From: Caldifarciminota bacterium
GTDB lineage: Bacteria; Hydrothermota; UBA3073; JACQXS01; JAGMCI01
Direction: 5' to 3'
DNA length: 58,283 nucleotides
NCBI GenBank assembly: GCA_023129325.1
Contig: JAGMCI010000003.1
Location: 1 to 58,283 of the forward strand
Both the position numbers and the translations under genes were made by a program. The notes under the pieces are model-generated. The model was not told the DNA's origin. It did not search any database and was given only the letters and a program-made list of their open reading frames with translations. Below are positions 1-9,928 of the stretch, one piece after another. The first letter of the stretch is position 1, and each line of letters begins with the position of its first letter.

Positions 1-27
1 TAAATCAGTTAAATCCGATTACTAACG

Positions 28-414
28 ATGACAAATGGACTAATTTATGAAGACCTCACATATGTAATTAGGGGTTGTTTAATGGAAGTTTATAATAGAC
101 TTGGACCGGGTTTCAAGGAAGAGACTTACAAAAGGGCGGTGGTTGAAGAATTGAGATTAAAGGGTCTATCCTGCTCAAGAGAGCAGATTATTGAGATTAA
201 ATATCGAGATAAGGCGATAAATGAATATCGGTTAGACCTGATAGTTGAGGGAAAAGTAATTTTAGAACTAAAGGCAGTTGGAGAGATGCACTCTAAATTT
301 GAGGCTCAACTTTTAAGTTATCTAAAGGCATCAGAGTTAAAAGTTGGGTTTTTAGTGAATTTTGGTTCAAATGAACTATATATTAAACGGTTGGTTAATC
401 CTCATATTAAGTAA
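28..414 (+). CDS. GxxExxY family small protein (PD-(D/E)XK-like core)
   Basis: This 128-residue protein carries the diagnostic G-x-x-E-x-x-Y motif as GFKEETY (G28, E31, Y34), after the usual N-terminal helix with the LGPG turn. Downstream, D70 and the E80-L81-K82 triplet lie in consecutive predicted strands, the arrangement of a PD-(D/E)XK nuclease-like core. The family is about 120-130 residues long, so the gene looks complete. Its function is not established; relatives are scattered accessory genes often embedded in repeats. No Shine-Dalgarno is seen before ATG 28. A repeat phrase lies just upstream (1-27) and recurs directly after the gene. The family call is firm; nuclease activity is inference. 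Confidence 0.85.
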   Translation: MTNGLIYEDLTYVIRGCLMEVYNRLGPGFKEETYKRAVVEELRLKGLSCSREQIIEIKYRDKAINEYRLDLIVEGKVILELKAVGEMHSKFEAQLLSYLKASELKVGFLVNFGSNELYIKRLVNPHIK

Positions 415-526
415 GCGGATTCAACGGATAAAGCGGATAAATCAGTTAAATCCGCTAAATCCGATTACCAAATATTAAGTAAGCAGATTCAACGGATAAA
501 GCAGATTAAATCAGTTAAATCCGCTA
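404..526. repeat. 68-bp tandem duplication over the end of the GxxExxY gene
   Basis: The unit starting at 404 (ATATTAAGTAAGC, containing the last codon and stop of the upstream gene) is repeated from 472 with few changes. Both copies continue with CAACGGATAAAGC and TCAGTTAAATCCGCT. The same TCAGTTAAATCCG phrase opens the window at 5, so the gene is bracketed by this repeat. Confidence 0.8.
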
Positions 527-620
527 TTTTAGATGTTAGAAAAAGTGAGTTATCTTAACATATCCCGGTTGGGCAGATTTATCTTACTGCAGGCTGGGGT
601 ATTTTTGTAAAGGAGGGATA

Positions 621-3600
621 ATGTTTTGTAAAAATAGTAGTTTTTTGACAGGCAAGATGCCTGTCCTACAATTTGGTATGAGAAAAAGATTAAGCCTGGT
701 TATTATAGCTCTGATAGGGTTAGCATTTTTGTCCGTTCCACAGGCTTATGCGGATTGGGCAACGGCAACTGTTTGGGCTGGAACTGGCCCCTGGGCAATC
801 TGTGTCAACCCCATCACAAATAAGACTTATGTAGCAAATCGGTCCAGTAACGATGTAACGGTAATAGATGGTTCAGATAATTCCACGACCACTGTGGTGG
901 TTGGAACTAACCCTGAGGGCATCTGTGTCAATCCGAACACAAATATGATTTATGTGGCAAATACTGGGAGTAACAATGTGACGGTAATAGATGGTTCAGA
1001 TAATTCCACTGTCTTTGTTCCGGTGGGAAATTACCCCGAGGCTATCTGTGTCAACCCAAACACAAATATGATTTATGTGGCAAATCAGTTCAGTAACGAT
1101 GTGACGGTAATAGATGGTTCAGATAATTCCATCACCGCTACTGTGACAGTTGGAAACTTTCCTGTTGCCATCTGTGTCAACCCGAACACAGACAAGATTT
1201 ATGTGGCAAATAGGAATAGTAACACTGTGACGGTAATAGATGGTTCAGATAATTCCACTGTCTTTGTTCCGGTGGGAAATGACCCCGAGGCTATCTGTGT
1301 CAACCCGAATACAAATAAGATTTATGTGGCAAATGAGAATTGGATCTTTGTAACGGTAATAGATGGTTCAGATAATACCACCGCCGATGTGGGGGTTGGT
1401 GGATTCAATCCTGTTGCCATCTGTGTCAACCCGAACACAAATAAAATTTATACGGCAAATCGGGGCAGTGACAATGTTACGGTGATAGATGGTTCAGATA
1501 ATTCCATGACCACTGTGACGGTTGGAACCGGGCCTAGGGCAATCTGTGTCAACCCGAACACAAATAAAATTTATGTGGCAAATAGGCTTAGTAACGATAT
1601 GACTGTAATAGATGGTGCAACTCATGCCACCACCACTGTGCCAGGTGGAGCCTGGCCTTATGCCATCTGTGTCAACCCCATCACGAATAAGATTTATGTA
1701 GCCAATTGGGGTAGTGACGATGTGACGGTAATTGATGGTTCAGATAATTTCACTGCCACTGTGGCGGTTGGAACTGAGCCTGAGGGCATCTGTGTCAACC
1801 CCCAGACAAATATGATTTATGTGACAAATTGGAATAGTGACGATGTGACGGTGATAGATGGTGCCACTAATGTAGCCATCGCTACTGTTCCAGTTGGAAC
1901 TAACCCTTATGACATCTGTGTCAACCCGAACACAAACATGATTTATGTGGCAAATTATTGGAGTGACGATGTGACGGTGATAGATGGTTCAGATAATTCC
2001 ATCACCGCTACTGTGGCGGTTGGAGCCGGGCCTGGTGCCATCTGTGTCAACCCGAACACCAATAAGATTTATGTAGCCAATGATGGTAGTAACGATGTGA
2101 CGGTAATAGATGGTTCAGATAATACCACCGCCACTGTTCCAGTTGGAACTATACCTATTGGTATCTGTGTCAACCCGAACACAAATAAGATTTATGTAGC
2201 CAATCGGGGTAGTGACGATGTGACGGTGATAGATGGTTCAGATAATACCATCACCGCTACTGTGCCAGTTGGAACCATGCCTTATGGCATCTGTATCAAC
2301 CCGCACACCAACAAGATTTATGTAGCAAATATGGGTAGTGCCGATGTGACGGTAATAGACGGTTCAGATAATTCCATCATCGCCACTGTTCCAGTTGGAA
2401 CCTGGCCTTATGGCATCTGTATCAACCCGAACACAAATAAGATTTATGTAGCCAATTGGGGTAGTGACGATGTGACGGTAATAGATGGTGCCACTGATGT
2501 AGCCATCGCCGTTGTGGCAGCTGGAACTGACCCTGAAGCCATCTGCGTCAACCTGAACACAAACAAGATTTATGTGTCAAATAGGAATAGTGATAATGTG
2601 ACGGTTATAGATGGCGCAACTAATTCAACGGCTACTGTGGCGGCTGGAATTGACCCCTGGGCCATCTGTGTCAATCCAAGCACCAACAAGGTTTATGTGA
2701 CAAATGATGTTAGTGATGATGTAACGGTAATTGAAGAGGTCGGACTTTATAGTCCTCTTCCACTGGTATCATCTATTACGCCTTTCCCGACTCATATTAC
2801 GACTAACCCCCTGCCTGTATTTACCGGAAATACAGTCAACTCACGCAGTCCCACGAACTGTGATATTATGAAGGTAATTTACAAATTTGATAACACCCAG
2901 GAGCCCTGGCAAGAGGCTTTGATTACCTCAGGTAGTGGTACCCCCAGTGTCACCTATCAGGCACAGGCAATGGACTCCCTGGTAATTGGATTCCATTCTA
3001 TTTATGTTGTGGGTTTGGATATGACATCGGCGACTATCAATATGACAGAGAATTTTGCAGGTTCAATTGAGCCCTATTATTTCTTTGTAATGTCATCATC
3101 TGATAGTGAGGGCATTGCAGTGACACCAGATGTAGAGGTGGACAGCGTAAACCACGGGACATTTGTAATGGACAGCTTTAGTGTCAAAAATACGGGAAAT
3201 GTTGATTTGTATGGTATTATTTTTGAGGCGACTACTTTTCAGGATACTCTGGGACATATGATTAGTCCGGATAATATCTATTTTGACCCACCGCAAATAA
3301 CCGAGCTTCTTGCTGGAGATAATACATTTGTTATAAAAAAAATATTTGCACCTGCGGGTACGTATACGGGCTGGTACACGGGCACAATAATAGTGAAGGA
3401 TGACGATGCCTATCCCTCTGATGTGCTTGCCTGCAGCCTGTATGTGAAGCCGGCTTATGACCTGGACATTTCTGACAATACAGGTAACCTGGTAGGCAAC
3501 AAGATGTCAATTGCTGTGGCTCCAGATGATAGTGCTTTTGGCAAATTTCAGCTGATTAACCCCAATACTGGTGACCTTAATGTAGACCCTGATGCGTTTG

Positions 3601-6600
3601 GGAATGCTGACCTTGACTCTCTTTTCTTCGGGTTGCCGGTGCTTTATGATGGTGCTGATACTATAGATTTGTCTTTAACTAATTTATCAGTTGGAGATAC
3701 TTTAGGCTCAGGACTATCTATACTGGTAACTCTTAAGGTGGTTCCAGCTGATAGCCAATATTCTAAGACCTATACTGGCAAGGTATGGGTAGCTGATAAG
3801 AGTGGTAAAGCCGATACCTTTGACTTAGAAGTCACTGTGGGTGCGAATGAGAGCATTAGCGTGATACCCAGTGTGGAGGTAGACAGTATTGAACATGGTG
3901 GAGTTGTGGTTGGTTCTTTCTATGTCAAGAATACAGGTAATGCAGACCTATATAATATAACCTTTGACCCTACCCATCTATATGGTGCCACTTATCCTCA
4001 CTTAATTACTTCCGACAACATAAGCTTTATTCCACCACAGATACCCGAACTTGCAATGGGCGATTCCCTTGAAGTTTATAAGGCAATAAATGTACCAGAG
4101 GGAACATACTCTGAATGGTATTATGGCGAGATATTGATAAAGGATGATGATGGCTATCCATCTACGTCGTTACTCTGCAACCTGTATGTCAACCCGGACT
4201 ATGATGTAGATATTTCTGACAATACAGGTAACCTGGTGGGCAACAAGATGTCAATTGCTGTAGCTCCAGATGATAGTGCTTTTGGCAAATTTCAGCTGAT
4301 TAACCCCAATACTGGTGACCTTAATGTAGACCCTGATGCGTTTGGGAATGCTGACCTTGACTCTCTTTTCTTCGGGTTGCCGGTGCTTTATGATGGTGCT
4401 GATACTATAGATTTGTCTTTAACTAATTTATCAGTTGGAGATACTTTAGGCTCAGGACTATCTATACTGGTAACTCTTAAGGTGGTTCCAGCTGATAGCC
4501 AATATTCTAAAACTTATACGGGTGAGATATGGGTAGCTGATAAGAGTGGTAAAGCCGATACCTTTGACTTAGAAGTCACTGTGGGTGCGAATGAGAGCAT
4601 TAGCGTGATAAATATCGCGCCAGTGGATTCTGTGAATCATGGTACGATTGCCTTTGGCGGTTTCACGGTTGAAAATACCGGCAATGCTGATCTTGATAAC
4701 ATCGTCTTTGAAATCACTGACCTATTTGGATTGACCCTCTTTAATGTTATCCCAAAAGTTAATGTATCCTTTCTCCCAGCGTCTATCAGCCAGCTGCTAA
4801 TGAGTGATACGGAAGGGGCTGGAGTGATTATCGTTGTACCGCCAGGCACTCAAACCGACACCTACAAGGGTTGGCTTACAGTAAAAGATGATGACGGGTA
4901 TCCATTAGATACTACTTTTATAGAAATTTATGTGGAACCATCCTATGATGTAGATATCTCTGATAATGAGCAGAACTTAATTGGCAATACAATGACTCTT
5001 GGCGCTGACCTTGGTGCGGCAACTGAGACAAAGACTTTCCTCACCATTAACCCATCAAGTGAGGCAATGAATGTGGACCCAGATATATTTGGTAATGCAG
5101 GTTATAATGTAACATATCACTCAAGTGATGTCATATTTGGTGTTGATACCATACCACAGGACTCAGTTACGATTACACCTAATACTTCATCACTTGGACT
5201 TGGTGGCTCTGAGGTAATATCACTTTATGTAACAGTACCCAATGATACCACGCTTGATGAAGGTAAGTATACAGGTAAGATATGGGTAATTGCAGATACA
5301 GGTGGTGCTTTGGTATCTTCTGATACATTTGATTTAGAGGTATATGTGGGAACTGCAGAGGCAATAGATGTAGCCAATGCCTCACACGATACGGTATATC
5401 ATAATGAGACAGCTCAAGATACATTTACAGTTGAAAACACAGGTAATACAGACCTTTATAATATCATTTATTCAAGCACTGACTTTGTTGGAGTTACAGA
5501 TAATTCTTATATAATACCCGCTTCAAGCATCACATTTGACCCAGCGACTATAAGTGAGCTCTTGATAGATGATACCACGACAGTTAAAGTTAATGTCCCT
5601 GTACCTTTTGGGATGCTTGCCCAAAATTATCAAGGCACAATTACTGTTAAGGATGATGATGGTTATCCACTTGAGACAATCCAGTTAACAATAACAGTAT
5701 TACCTGATTATGATGTGGACATATCTGATAATGAGCAGAACTTAATTGGCAATACAATGACTCTTGGCGCAAATCTCGGTGAAGTGACTGAGACAAAGAG
5801 ATTCCTTACCATTAACCCATCAAGTGAGGCAATGAATGTGGACCCAGATATATTTGGTAATGCAGGTTATAATGTAACATATCACTCAAGTGATGTCATA
5901 TTTGGTGTTGATACCATACCACAGGACTCAGTTACGATTACACCTAATACTTCATCTCTTGGACTTGGTGGCTCTGAGGTAATATCACTTTATGTAACAG
6001 TACCCAATGATACTACGCTTGATGAAGGTAAATATACAGGTAAGATATGGGTAATTGCAGATACAGGTGGTGCTTTGGTATCTTCTGATACATTTGATTT
6101 AGAGGTATATGTGGGAACTGCAGAGGCAATAGATGTAGCCAATGCCTCACACGATACTGTATATCATAATGAGACAGCTCAAGATACCTTTACAGTTGAA
6201 AACACAGGTAATACAGACCTTTATAATATCATTTATTCAAGCACTGATTTTGTTGGAGTTACGGATAATTCTTATATAATACCCGCTTCAAGCATCACAT
6301 TTGACCCAGCGACTATAAGTGAGCTCTTGATAGATGATACCACGACAGTTAAAGTTAATATACCTGTGCCTTTTGGAATGCTTGCCCAAAATTATCAAGG
6401 CACAATTACTGTTAAGGATGATGATGGTTATCCACTTGAGACAATACAATTAACAATAACAGCATTACCTAAATATGATGTGGACATATCTGACAATGAG
6501 GCTAACTTGGTAAGCAACAAGATGTCACTGTCTGGTGCGGTGAATGAAACTATAAGTGGTAAGTTCAGGCTGATTAACCCAAACAGTAGTGATTTGAATG

Positions 6601-9600
6601 TTGACCCTGATGCATTTGGGAATGCCAATTGGGGTTCAGTTTCTTGGTCTATAGATACTCTTACATATAATGGTTACTTCATACCAACAGACTCAGTCAA
6701 AATGACTCCCCCTGTTCTTGCATCAGGTGGAACTCAAGATGTAGCAATTCAAGTTGCAATACCTTCTAATCAATATGCTGCTACTTATGCGGGTAAAGTG
6801 AGTGTTACTGCTGAAACATCAGGAGTGGCGGTCTCTACTGATACATTCTTACTAAATGTTACTGTGGGAACTGCAGAAGCTATTGCACTTAATAATATAG
6901 CACCTATAGACTCAGCTGACCATGGCACTTATGCTGTTGACAGTATTACAGTTAAAAACATTGGTAATGCCGACCTTGACAATATCGTATTTGAGACTTC
7001 AGATTTAGTGGGCACTTTAGGTGGTATTATACCTGAAGCTAATGTTTCATTTATACCCACTTCTATCTCTCAACTAAATAAGGATGTTACTGACACTATT
7101 GGAGTTAAGATATTTGTGCCTCTTGGGACATTAACTGATACTTATACAGGGCCCATAACTGTAAAGGATGATGATGGTTATCCATTAGAAACTGTAAATA
7201 TAATTATTACAGTTAATCCATCTTATGACCTTGATATTTCTGATAATGGGCAGAACCTTGTGGGCAACATTATGTCGCTCACCGGAGATGTAAACACCAC
7301 TGTAAGTGCGAAGTTCTTGCTCATTAACCCCAACAGTGGTGATTTGAATGTTGACCCAGATTCTTTTGGTAACGCTGGCCTATCTAATATAACTTATGTA
7401 TCTACATACCTTGTCTGTGGAACTGATACTATACCAGCTGACTCAGTTACATTCCCTGGTGCCCCAACATCACTTGCGTCAGGCATAGGTCAGAATGTTA
7501 CTACTCAGGTTGCTATACCTTTTAATCAGCAAACAGGGACTTATACAGGAACTGTGACAGCTAATGATGCTGTTGCCGGTGTGAGTGATAACTTTATTTT
7601 AAATGTAACAGTTGGTGCAGTTGAGGATATTGACATTACTACGATGCCATCAAATTCCGGAAACCACGGAGAAGTAATTAATGCAACATTCACAGTACTC
7701 AATTCAGATGCAGCTACTAATACTGATGCTGATGGGCCTGGCAATACTTCACTTGACAATTTGCAGATTTCATGCACTAATCTAACAGATACCCTTGGAC
7801 TTAATAAGTCTATACTGAACAGCAATATTACTTTTGAACCAAGTGCTATAAGCTATCTTGAATCTGGGGATTCTATTGATGTGACAGCTAAAGTAAATGT
7901 GCCGCTTGGAACTTATGCAACTACTTATAAAGGTCTAATCACTGTAAATGACGATGACGGCTTGCCCAAAGATACTGTCTCAATCCTCATTACAGTTAAC
8001 CCATCTTATGACCTTGATATAAAGGAAGTGGTTGTAGACCTTGGCAAAGGAGCAATGGGTGATACTTTGAAGGGCACATTCAGACTCATTAATCCAAATT
8101 GCGAAGACATGAATGTTGACCCAGACCAGTTTGGAAACACAGACCTTGATAGCATAGTGGTGAGCTATAAATCAAACTTGAGTCATATTGGTATCAAGAT
8201 AGTAGTAGGAGAGATTAACTCTACTTATATTGACATTATACCATTGCCGCTGACACTCGGCTCTGGTGCAGGAATGGATGTGCCTGTATCAGTGCGTATT
8301 CCTGATATTTCTGATACTCTAATTTTATCTGGTATCTATGAAGGACAAATAATAGTAAAGAACCTATTCTCAATTCCAACTGCTCCTGTTGAAGATACAT
8401 TTAAGTTAAGGCTACAAGTAATACCAGCAGAAAAAATTGATATAGCTGAGACTACAATATCTGATAGTGCAAATCATGGAGAAACTGCAACTACTACATT
8501 TAAAGTAGCTAATATAGGAAATATAGATTTGAATAATATAAAATTTGAAGCAACTAACTTAACTTATGGAACTCACATTATTCCTGATAATTATGTAACA
8601 TTTATTCCTACGAGTGTTTCTATAATACCAGTTGATGATACTACTACTGTTACTGTAAATGTAGATATACCGCTTGGCACTTACGCAGGGATTTATACAG
8701 GTATTCTTACGGCAACTGATGATAAAGTATCCGATAGGACAACAATTAATATTACAGTTAATCCATCTTACGACCTTGATATTGCTGATAACTTGTGGCA
8801 AAATATCGCAGGCAATGTTATGGAATACACTGGTGGAGTTGGTGATACTTTAGAAGGCAAGTTCTTCAGAGTTATCAACCCAAATAATCCAGACCTTAAT
8901 GTTGACCCTGATGATTTTGGAAACGCAGACCTAAATGATGTGACCTACAGCGTGGATACTCTTAAGACAACCGAAGGAATAATCTTTAATGGTACAGTTG
9001 AACTCATAGGACTCACTAAAGGCACACTCCTTTCAGGAGAGTCTAAGGACGTGGGTGTTAAAGTCACTATATCTGATGCTCAGCAAACAGGGACCTATGA
9101 AGGAATTGTGAGAGTATGGGATAATACACACAATGAAGCCACAGACCAATTTAAGATTAAAGTCAGGGTTACAGCAAATGAGAATGTTAATATTGTAGAA
9201 GGGGTACTTGCAGATACGGTTAATGCCGGAGCAATTGCAATACTACCATTTAATGTCAAGAATGATGGTAGTAATGTAACACTCTATAATCTTGACTTAA
9301 TACCATTAGGTGACCTTATATCTATCACAGGTGGAAGGATACCAAGAAAGAATATTAACTTCACTAAGCCTGTGATTGATTCGCTGTCAATTAATGCCAC
9401 CACCCTGATTAACCTTGAAGTAAAGGTCCCGAATGGTATGCCTAAGGGGACATATACTGGCTGGATAGAGGTAAGAGACCATATCAAGGGTGTTCCAAAC
9501 GACAGTGCATTTGTCTCACTTAATGTCCTTTCGGAAGAGGGTATCACAGTTGATAATAACCCTGTAACTGCTGCTGCAAAGGAGGCTAATATTAACTTCC

Positions 9601-9824
9601 TTTGCGACAATGACTATACTCCAACATTGACTATCATAAATATGGCTGGCACTAAAGTGATTGAGAAATCATTTACTCCCAAAAGTGGAGCGGTAGATTA
9701 TACTTGGTATCTCAAGAATGAAGCTGGTAAGAATATAGCTTCTGGACTTTATATTGTGATTATCAAGACAAAAACAGATGGTAAAGAAGAAATTTACAGG
9801 AAGAAACTATTAGTAATTAGATAA
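621..9824 (+). CDS. Giant secreted YVTN beta-propeller/Ig-like repeat protein with FlgD/T9SS-like C-terminus
   Basis: This 3067-residue protein is probably cell-surface or secreted. ATG 621 has an excellent Shine-Dalgarno (AGGAGG at 611). The true signal peptide, however, begins at Met20 (MRKRLSLVIIALIGLAF, nt 678), which has no Shine-Dalgarno. Residues 1-19 are encoded partly by an intergenic-type palindrome (647-665), so translation probably starts at 621 with an extended N-region. Residues about 46-705 hold 16 YVTN repeats of about 43 residues (ICVNPNTNKIYVAN then VTVIDGSDN), which suggests one or two beta-propellers. Residues about 830-2960 alternate an Ig/NEW3-like domain (DSVNHGT..VKNTGN) with eight YDxDI..NVDPDxFGN domains. 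Residues about 2979-3067 (NPVTAAAKE.. to KKLLVIR) resemble a FlgD-like or type IX secretion sorting domain. Ligand and role are unknown. Confidence 0.9.
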   Translation: MFCKNSSFLTGKMPVLQFGMRKRLSLVIIALIGLAFLSVPQAYADWATATVWAGTGPWAICVNPITNKTYVANRSSNDVTVIDGSDNSTTTVVVGTNPEGICVNPNTNMIYVANTGSNNVTVIDGSDNSTVFVPVGNYPEAICVNPNTNMIYVANQFSNDVTVIDGSDNSITATVTVGNFPVAICVNPNTDKIYVANRNSNTVTVIDGSDNSTVFVPVGNDPEAICVNPNTNKIYVANENWIFVTVIDGSDNTTADVGVGGFNPVAICVNPNTNKIYTANRGSDNVTVIDGSDNSMTTVTVGTGPRAICVNPNTNKIYVANRLSNDMTVIDGATHATTTVPGGAWPYAICVNPITNKIYVANWGSDDVTVIDGSDNFTATVAVGTEPEGICVNPQTNMIYVTNWNSDDVTVIDGATNVAIATVPVGTNPYDICVNPNTNMIYVANYWSDDVTVIDGSDNSITATVAVGAGPGAICVNPNTNKIYVANDGSNDVTVIDGSDNTTATVPVGTIPIGICVNPNTNKIYVANRGSDDVTVIDGSDNTITATVPVGTMPYGICINPHTNKIYVANMGSADVTVIDGSDNSIIATVPVGTWPYGICINPNTNKIYVANWGSDDVTVIDGATDVAIAVVAAGTDPEAICVNLNTNKIYVSNRNSDNVTVIDGATNSTATVAAGIDPWAICVNPSTNKVYVTNDVSDDVTVIEEVGLYSPLPLVSSITPFPTHITTNPLPVFTGNTVNSRSPTNCDIMKVIYKFDNTQEPWQEALITSGSGTPSVTYQAQAMDSLVIGFHSIYVVGLDMTSATINMTENFAGSIEPYYFFVMSSSDSEGIAVTPDVEVDSVNHGTFVMDSFSVKNTGNVDLYGIIFEATTFQDTLGHMISPDNIYFDPPQITELLAGDNTFVIKKIFAPAGTYTGWYTGTIIVKDDDAYPSDVLACSLYVKPAYDLDISDNTGNLVGNKMSIAVAPDDSAFGKFQLINPNTGDLNVDPDAFGNADLDSLFFGLPVLYDGADTIDLSLTNLSVGDTLGSGLSILVTLKVVPADSQYSKTYTGKVWVADKSGKADTFDLEVTVGANESISVIPSVEVDSIEHGGVVVGSFYVKNTGNADLYNITFDPTHLYGATYPHLITSDNISFIPPQIPELAMGDSLEVYKAINVPEGTYSEWYYGEILIKDDDGYPSTSLLCNLYVNPDYDVDISDNTGNLVGNKMSIAVAPDDSAFGKFQLINPNTGDLNVDPDAFGNADLDSLFFGLPVLYDGADTIDLSLTNLSVGDTLGSGLSILVTLKVVPADSQYSKTYTGEIWVADKSGKADTFDLEVTVGANESISVINIAPVDSVNHGTIAFGGFTVENTGNADLDNIVFEITDLFGLTLFNVIPKVNVSFLPASISQLLMSDTEGAGVIIVVPPGTQTDTYKGWLTVKDDDGYPLDTTFIEIYVEPSYDVDISDNEQNLIGNTMTLGADLGAATETKTFLTINPSSEAMNVDPDIFGNAGYNVTYHSSDVIFGVDTIPQDSVTITPNTSSLGLGGSEVISLYVTVPNDTTLDEGKYTGKIWVIADTGGALVSSDTFDLEVYVGTAEAIDVANASHDTVYHNETAQDTFTVENTGNTDLYNIIYSSTDFVGVTDNSYIIPASSITFDPATISELLIDDTTTVKVNVPVPFGMLAQNYQGTITVKDDDGYPLETIQLTITVLPDYDVDISDNEQNLIGNTMTLGANLGEVTETKRFLTINPSSEAMNVDPDIFGNAGYNVTYHSSDVIFGVDTIPQDSVTITPNTSSLGLGGSEVISLYVTVPNDTTLDEGKYTGKIWVIADTGGALVSSDTFDLEVYVGTAEAIDVANASHDTVYHNETAQDTFTVENTGNTDLYNIIYSSTDFVGVTDNSYIIPASSITFDPATISELLIDDTTTVKVNIPVPFGMLAQNYQGTITVKDDDGYPLETIQLTITALPKYDVDISDNEANLVSNKMSLSGAVNETISGKFRLINPNSSDLNVDPDAFGNANWGSVSWSIDTLTYNGYFIPTDSVKMTPPVLASGGTQDVAIQVAIPSNQYAATYAGKVSVTAETSGVAVSTDTFLLNVTVGTAEAIALNNIAPIDSADHGTYAVDSITVKNIGNADLDNIVFETSDLVGTLGGIIPEANVSFIPTSISQLNKDVTDTIGVKIFVPLGTLTDTYTGPITVKDDDGYPLETVNIIITVNPSYDLDISDNGQNLVGNIMSLTGDVNTTVSAKFLLINPNSGDLNVDPDSFGNAGLSNITYVSTYLVCGTDTIPADSVTFPGAPTSLASGIGQNVTTQVAIPFNQQTGTYTGTVTANDAVAGVSDNFILNVTVGAVEDIDITTMPSNSGNHGEVINATFTVLNSDAATNTDADGPGNTSLDNLQISCTNLTDTLGLNKSILNSNITFEPSAISYLESGDSIDVTAKVNVPLGTYATTYKGLITVNDDDGLPKDTVSILITVNPSYDLDIKEVVVDLGKGAMGDTLKGTFRLINPNCEDMNVDPDQFGNTDLDSIVVSYKSNLSHIGIKIVVGEINSTYIDIIPLPLTLGSGAGMDVPVSVRIPDISDTLILSGIYEGQIIVKNLFSIPTAPVEDTFKLRLQVIPAEKIDIAETTISDSANHGETATTTFKVANIGNIDLNNIKFEATNLTYGTHIIPDNYVTFIPTSVSIIPVDDTTTVTVNVDIPLGTYAGIYTGILTATDDKVSDRTTINITVNPSYDLDIADNLWQNIAGNVMEYTGGVGDTLEGKFFRVINPNNPDLNVDPDDFGNADLNDVTYSVDTLKTTEGIIFNGTVELIGLTKGTLLSGESKDVGVKVTISDAQQTGTYEGIVRVWDNTHNEATDQFKIKVRVTANENVNIVEGVLADTVNAGAIAILPFNVKNDGSNVTLYNLDLIPLGDLISITGGRIPRKNINFTKPVIDSLSINATTLINLEVKVPNGMPKGTYTGWIEVRDHIKGVPNDSAFVSLNVLSEEGITVDNNPVTAAAKEANINFLCDNDYTPTLTIINMAGTKVIEKSFTPKSGAVDYTWYLKNEAGKNIASGLYIVIIKTKTDGKEEIYRKKLLVIR
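647..665. repeat. Palindrome inside the N-terminal coding region of the giant protein
   Basis: The inverted repeat GACAGGC...GCCTGTC lies between the Shine-Dalgarno/ATG at 621 and the hydrophobic signal sequence at 678. It has the look of the dispersed intergenic palindromes of this genome and adds codons that the protein does not seem to need. Confidence 0.7.
760..2735 (+). repeat. 16 tandem coding repeats of about 129 bp (YVTN units)
   Basis: Each unit encodes ICVNPNTNKIYVAN followed by VTVIDG. Fifteen units have VTVIDG and the last ends VTVIEE. Many units are nearly identical at DNA level, so unit number is likely to vary between strains and to be hard to assemble from short reads. Confidence 0.9.
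3471..4610 (+). repeat. Near-identical 396-bp direct repeat, offset 744 bp, within the giant gene
   Basis: Bases 3471-3866 and 4215-4610 are almost identical. Both encode SDNTGNLVGNKMSIAV through TVGANESISVI, and they share synonymous codons. This indicates a recent duplication or gene conversion. Confidence 0.85.
4941..6470 (+). repeat. 765-bp (255-residue) tandem duplication within the giant gene
   Basis: The unit at about 4941-5705 and the unit at about 5706-6470 match nearly base for base, from SYDVDISDNEQNLIGN through to the next YDVDI domain. The module duplicated is one Ig-like plus one NVDPD domain, the protein's structural period. Confidence 0.85.
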
Positions 9825-9837
9825 AACGGATGACCCC

Positions 9838-9913
9838 GTCCCGCACTTATGCATAAGTGCGGGACGAGGTTCTCAATACTCTAAATTCCGACTAAAGTCG
9901 GAAAAGAGCATTG
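9838..9913 (+). promoter_or_regulatory. 5' leader double hairpin (element A) ending at the Shine-Dalgarno
   Basis: A perfect palindrome CGTCCCGCACTTATG and its complement (about 9838-9867) is followed by a second hairpin. Outer arms are CAATACTCT (9874-9882) and AGAGCATTG (9905-9913), with one mismatch. The inner stem is TTCCGAC/GTCGGAA with loop TAAA. The hairpin ends 4 nt before AAGGAGG. Elements B (22729-22796) and C (12860-12916) have the same design. Confidence 0.65.
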
Positions 9914-9928
9914 GAAAAAGGAGGATTT

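Noticed and set aside
760-2735. CRISPR-like regular repetition
   Set aside because: The 129-bp period is continuous coding sequence for YVTN units, with no constant repeat plus unique spacer pattern.
5179-5424. Minus-strand ORFs under the giant gene and other long genes
   Set aside because: They are shadows of strongly biased coding sequence, without ribosome-binding sites or family signatures.
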